Source: CAZKXU01 sp964556665 (GTDB lineage Bacteria > Bdellovibrionota_C > UBA2361 > CAZKXU01). Taken from it: 34,067 bases of DNA. The position numbers and the translations under genes were made by a program. Numbering within the stretch: the stretch's first letter is position 1; every line of letters begins with the position of its first letter. Where the stretch lies: positions 1 to 34,067 of the forward strand of contig CAZKXU010000028.1 in the NCBI GenBank assembly GCA_964556665.1, read 5' to 3'. This document shows, one piece after another, positions 32,657-34,067 of this stretch. The notes beneath the pieces were generated by a model, which ran no database searches, was not told the DNA's origin, and worked only from the letters and a program-made list of their open reading frames with translations.

Positions 32657-32808
32657 GGAACCGCGGGACGCGCCTGGGCAGTGCACTGCTACCAGGCAGC
32701 GTAAGATAAAAGCTTGCGAAGCAAGCTTCAATAAGTCCACGCGAAGCGTGGTCCAGCCCGCTACGCAGCTGCAGTAAATTCGTTTGCGGGCAAGATGCCC
32801 GCGGTCCC
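32657..32808. repeat. Family A repeat, long multi-hairpin copy
   Basis: Bounded by GGAACCGCGGGA and CCCGCGGTCCC. Contains CCTGG...CCAGG enclosing the palindrome CAGTGCACTG, then GCTTGCGAAGCAAGC, then CCACGCGAAGCGTGG, in the same order as the minus strand of 15658-15814. The right end also carries GCGGGCAAGATGCCCGCGG, as in the short copy at 22082. The rest of the gap 32545-32837 shows only a small AGAGG/CCTCT hairpin after the acetyltransferase gene. Confidence 0.87.
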
Positions 32809-32837
32809 AATAACGAAATAATTTATGTTACAGTGTA

Positions 32838-33965
32838 CTAAGAGGATTTATCCGGTGTCCCCATTCCTCTTTCCTTGAAGAAATCTAGGAAGGTATCTGC
32901 TACCACTAAATTGGCAGTCTCTGTGAGGTGGCAGTGATCAAAAAAAAGATGCTCACTACGTTTAGCGCGAAGAGCTGGTAATAAATCTAAAAAAGGAATT
33001 CCTAATTTTTGACAGATCTCCTTGGCAGTTTGTTGAGGTAGATCCATATTCGGCCACAATGTTTCAACCTCAATTTGCGGAGATACTGGAAACATCATTA
33101 CCCATACTTGAATATCCTCCTTATCAGCGAGCTGTTTGATTTTGGTTAAATGCTCCTCAATAACCTTCCAGGACTCTTTTGACCAAGCTGCGCCCCAATC
33201 CAAATATGCTGCAGAAAGCATCTTCTCCCACTCCTTGCTATCCTGTAGATACCCTTTTTCTTCAAAGCCATAAACCCACTCAAATCTCTTTAACAGTCCC
33301 GCATCATTAGTTAGACGTCTGGTTTTTAAGTCTTCGTGTATTATACTCAGATAGGTACTCTGATTGAATGGCCAGTGAGCAAGAAGCTTTTCTATTGGAT
33401 TGCGACTCTGCTCATCTGGAAAGCCTTGTGGTGGGCGTGAATCATTAAGGTATAAGCCAATCACTACTAGCTTGGGCTTAAGTGGCAGCAAAAGCTTTTT
33501 AAATCGTAAATAATATTCTTCGATACCGGTATCACTAAATCCAAAGTTTGCAGTTTGAATTTCCTGACCATCTATGCGCTGATCACGTAACCTCCCCTCA
33601 ATAATTACTTCGAAAGTATTATCCAGACCAGCCCAAACATTAAATGTGATTGAATCCCCTAAAAACGCTACGGTTGCTTTTTGGAGATCTAATTCATCTC
33701 CTCTTATACCCAAAGAATTAATCTCGACTTTTAGATCATGAACTCCATCGTATGACTTAACATGCCCAGTAACATTAGGTTGAAATAGTGGTGTCCCTTC
33801 TTCATCTTTTTGATAAAAATCGTTCAGACGTTTATTTTGGTTGCTAGCGGCAGATGGATACAAATATCTTGCTCCTAGCTCGATTACAAATAATGTAATT
33901 AAGGTTGAAGCAATGAGCATAAATGCTCTACTACCTCCGGACATTTGCTGGCTTTTAAGTTTCAC
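32838..33965 (-). CDS. Membrane-anchored SGNH-fold hydrolase-like protein (paralogue 2)
   Basis: Layout parallels the protein at 17176-18249: an N-terminal membrane helix (about residues 14-33), nucleophile motif AFLGDSITF, glycine block ANFGFSDTG, GLYLNDSRPPQGF, a conserved YLDWGAAWSKESWK, and the Asp/His pair in FFDHCHLTETAN. The active domain should be periplasmic and might act on acyl groups of a surface glycan; the substrate is unknown. The 375-aa frame starts at GTG 33965; an ATG eight codons in (33944) is an alternative, and neither has a clear ribosome-binding site. The 102 bases to its right show no gene. Confidence 0.7.
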   Translation of the reverse strand: MKLKSQQMSGGSRAFMLIASTLITLFVIELGARYLYPSAASNQNKRLNDFYQKDEEGTPLFQPNVTGHVKSYDGVHDLKVEINSLGIRGDELDLQKATVAFLGDSITFNVWAGLDNTFEVIIEGRLRDQRIDGQEIQTANFGFSDTGIEEYYLRFKKLLLPLKPKLVVIGLYLNDSRPPQGFPDEQSRNPIEKLLAHWPFNQSTYLSIIHEDLKTRRLTNDAGLLKRFEWVYGFEEKGYLQDSKEWEKMLSAAYLDWGAAWSKESWKVIEEHLTKIKQLADKEDIQVWVMMFPVSPQIEVETLWPNMDLPQQTAKEICQKLGIPFLDLLPALRAKRSEHLFFDHCHLTETANLVVADTFLDFFKERGMGTPDKSS

Positions 33966-34067
33966 AGCGGTGATTTGTTAGGCTTCGATATTATTAAATA
34001 GAATGAAATACCTTGAAAAGGTGATTTATCGAATACTATAGTAGTAAATCTAAGTTTACTCATTAGG

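Noticed and set aside
32589..32777. 62-codon open frame after the acetyltransferase gene
   Set aside because: Most of it lies inside the family A repeat and it has no ribosome-binding site.

Overview
The window looks like a chromosomal segment of a flagellated, diderm (Gram-negative) bacterium of moderate to low GC. The diderm inference rests on a WaaE-like core glycosyltransferase, a periplasmic DsbA-like protein, a signal-peptide cyclophilin and a lipoprotein sulfatase. ClpA, ClpS and Aat together, a fused CysNC and Tad-type pseudopilins fit Proteobacteria in the broad sense, especially deltaproteobacteria-like lineages (Bdellovibrionota, Myxococcota, SAR324 and relatives). I cannot assign a taxon from this sequence alone. 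I saw no rRNA, tRNA, CRISPR array, transposase or phage gene.

Layout. 1-1.7 kb: end of a dispersed palindromic repeat, then a soluble transhydrogenase gene (sthA). 1.7-2.9 kb: CheY-like receiver divergent from a membrane PAS protein without an output domain. 2.9-6.1 kb: surface glycan genes (WaaE-like glycosyltransferase; carbamoyltransferase plus SxtJ-like membrane protein). 6.2-9.6 kb: N-degron module, aat divergent from clpS-clpA. 9.6-15.6 kb: Tad/Flp-like pseudopilin locus with a Flp-like pilin, a 1061-aa TadG-like von Willebrand A protein, two TadE-like proteins and a secreted (GGGS)n protein. 15.9-17.2 kb: hook gene flgE behind a good sigma-54 promoter candidate. 17.2-18.2 kb: first SGNH hydrolase. 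18.4-23.0 kb, minus strand: dsbA-like, murJ, fliH-like, fliI-like. 23.2-25.5 kb: cyclophilin, lipoprotein sulfatase and a probable sulfatase 3' remnant. 25.6-28.4 kb: cysD-cysNC. 28.6-31.1 kb: prmC and a GT-C membrane glycosyltransferase. 31.2-32.5 kb: rfbA and a GNAT acetyltransferase. 32.8-34.0 kb: a second SGNH hydrolase, paralogous to the first.

Several genes point to envelope and surface work: glycan building and decoration (glycosyltransferases, RfbA, carbamoyl transfer, SGNH enzymes, perhaps PAPS-based sulfation), peptidoglycan precursor flipping, disulfide formation, pili and flagella. Flagellar genes are scattered rather than in one large operon.

The most unusual content lies between genes: four families of structured repeats. 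Family A has GGGACCGCGGGC ends and occurs as two long multi-hairpin copies and two short hairpin copies. Family B is a two-hairpin element with terminal inverted repeats (three copies). Family C is a 188-bp palindrome bounded by ACTAGTGC/GCACTAGT (one full copy, one partial). Family D is a long imperfect inverted repeat of degenerate GGACAA/GGACGA-like units. One family A copy overlaps the 5' end of a TadE reading frame.
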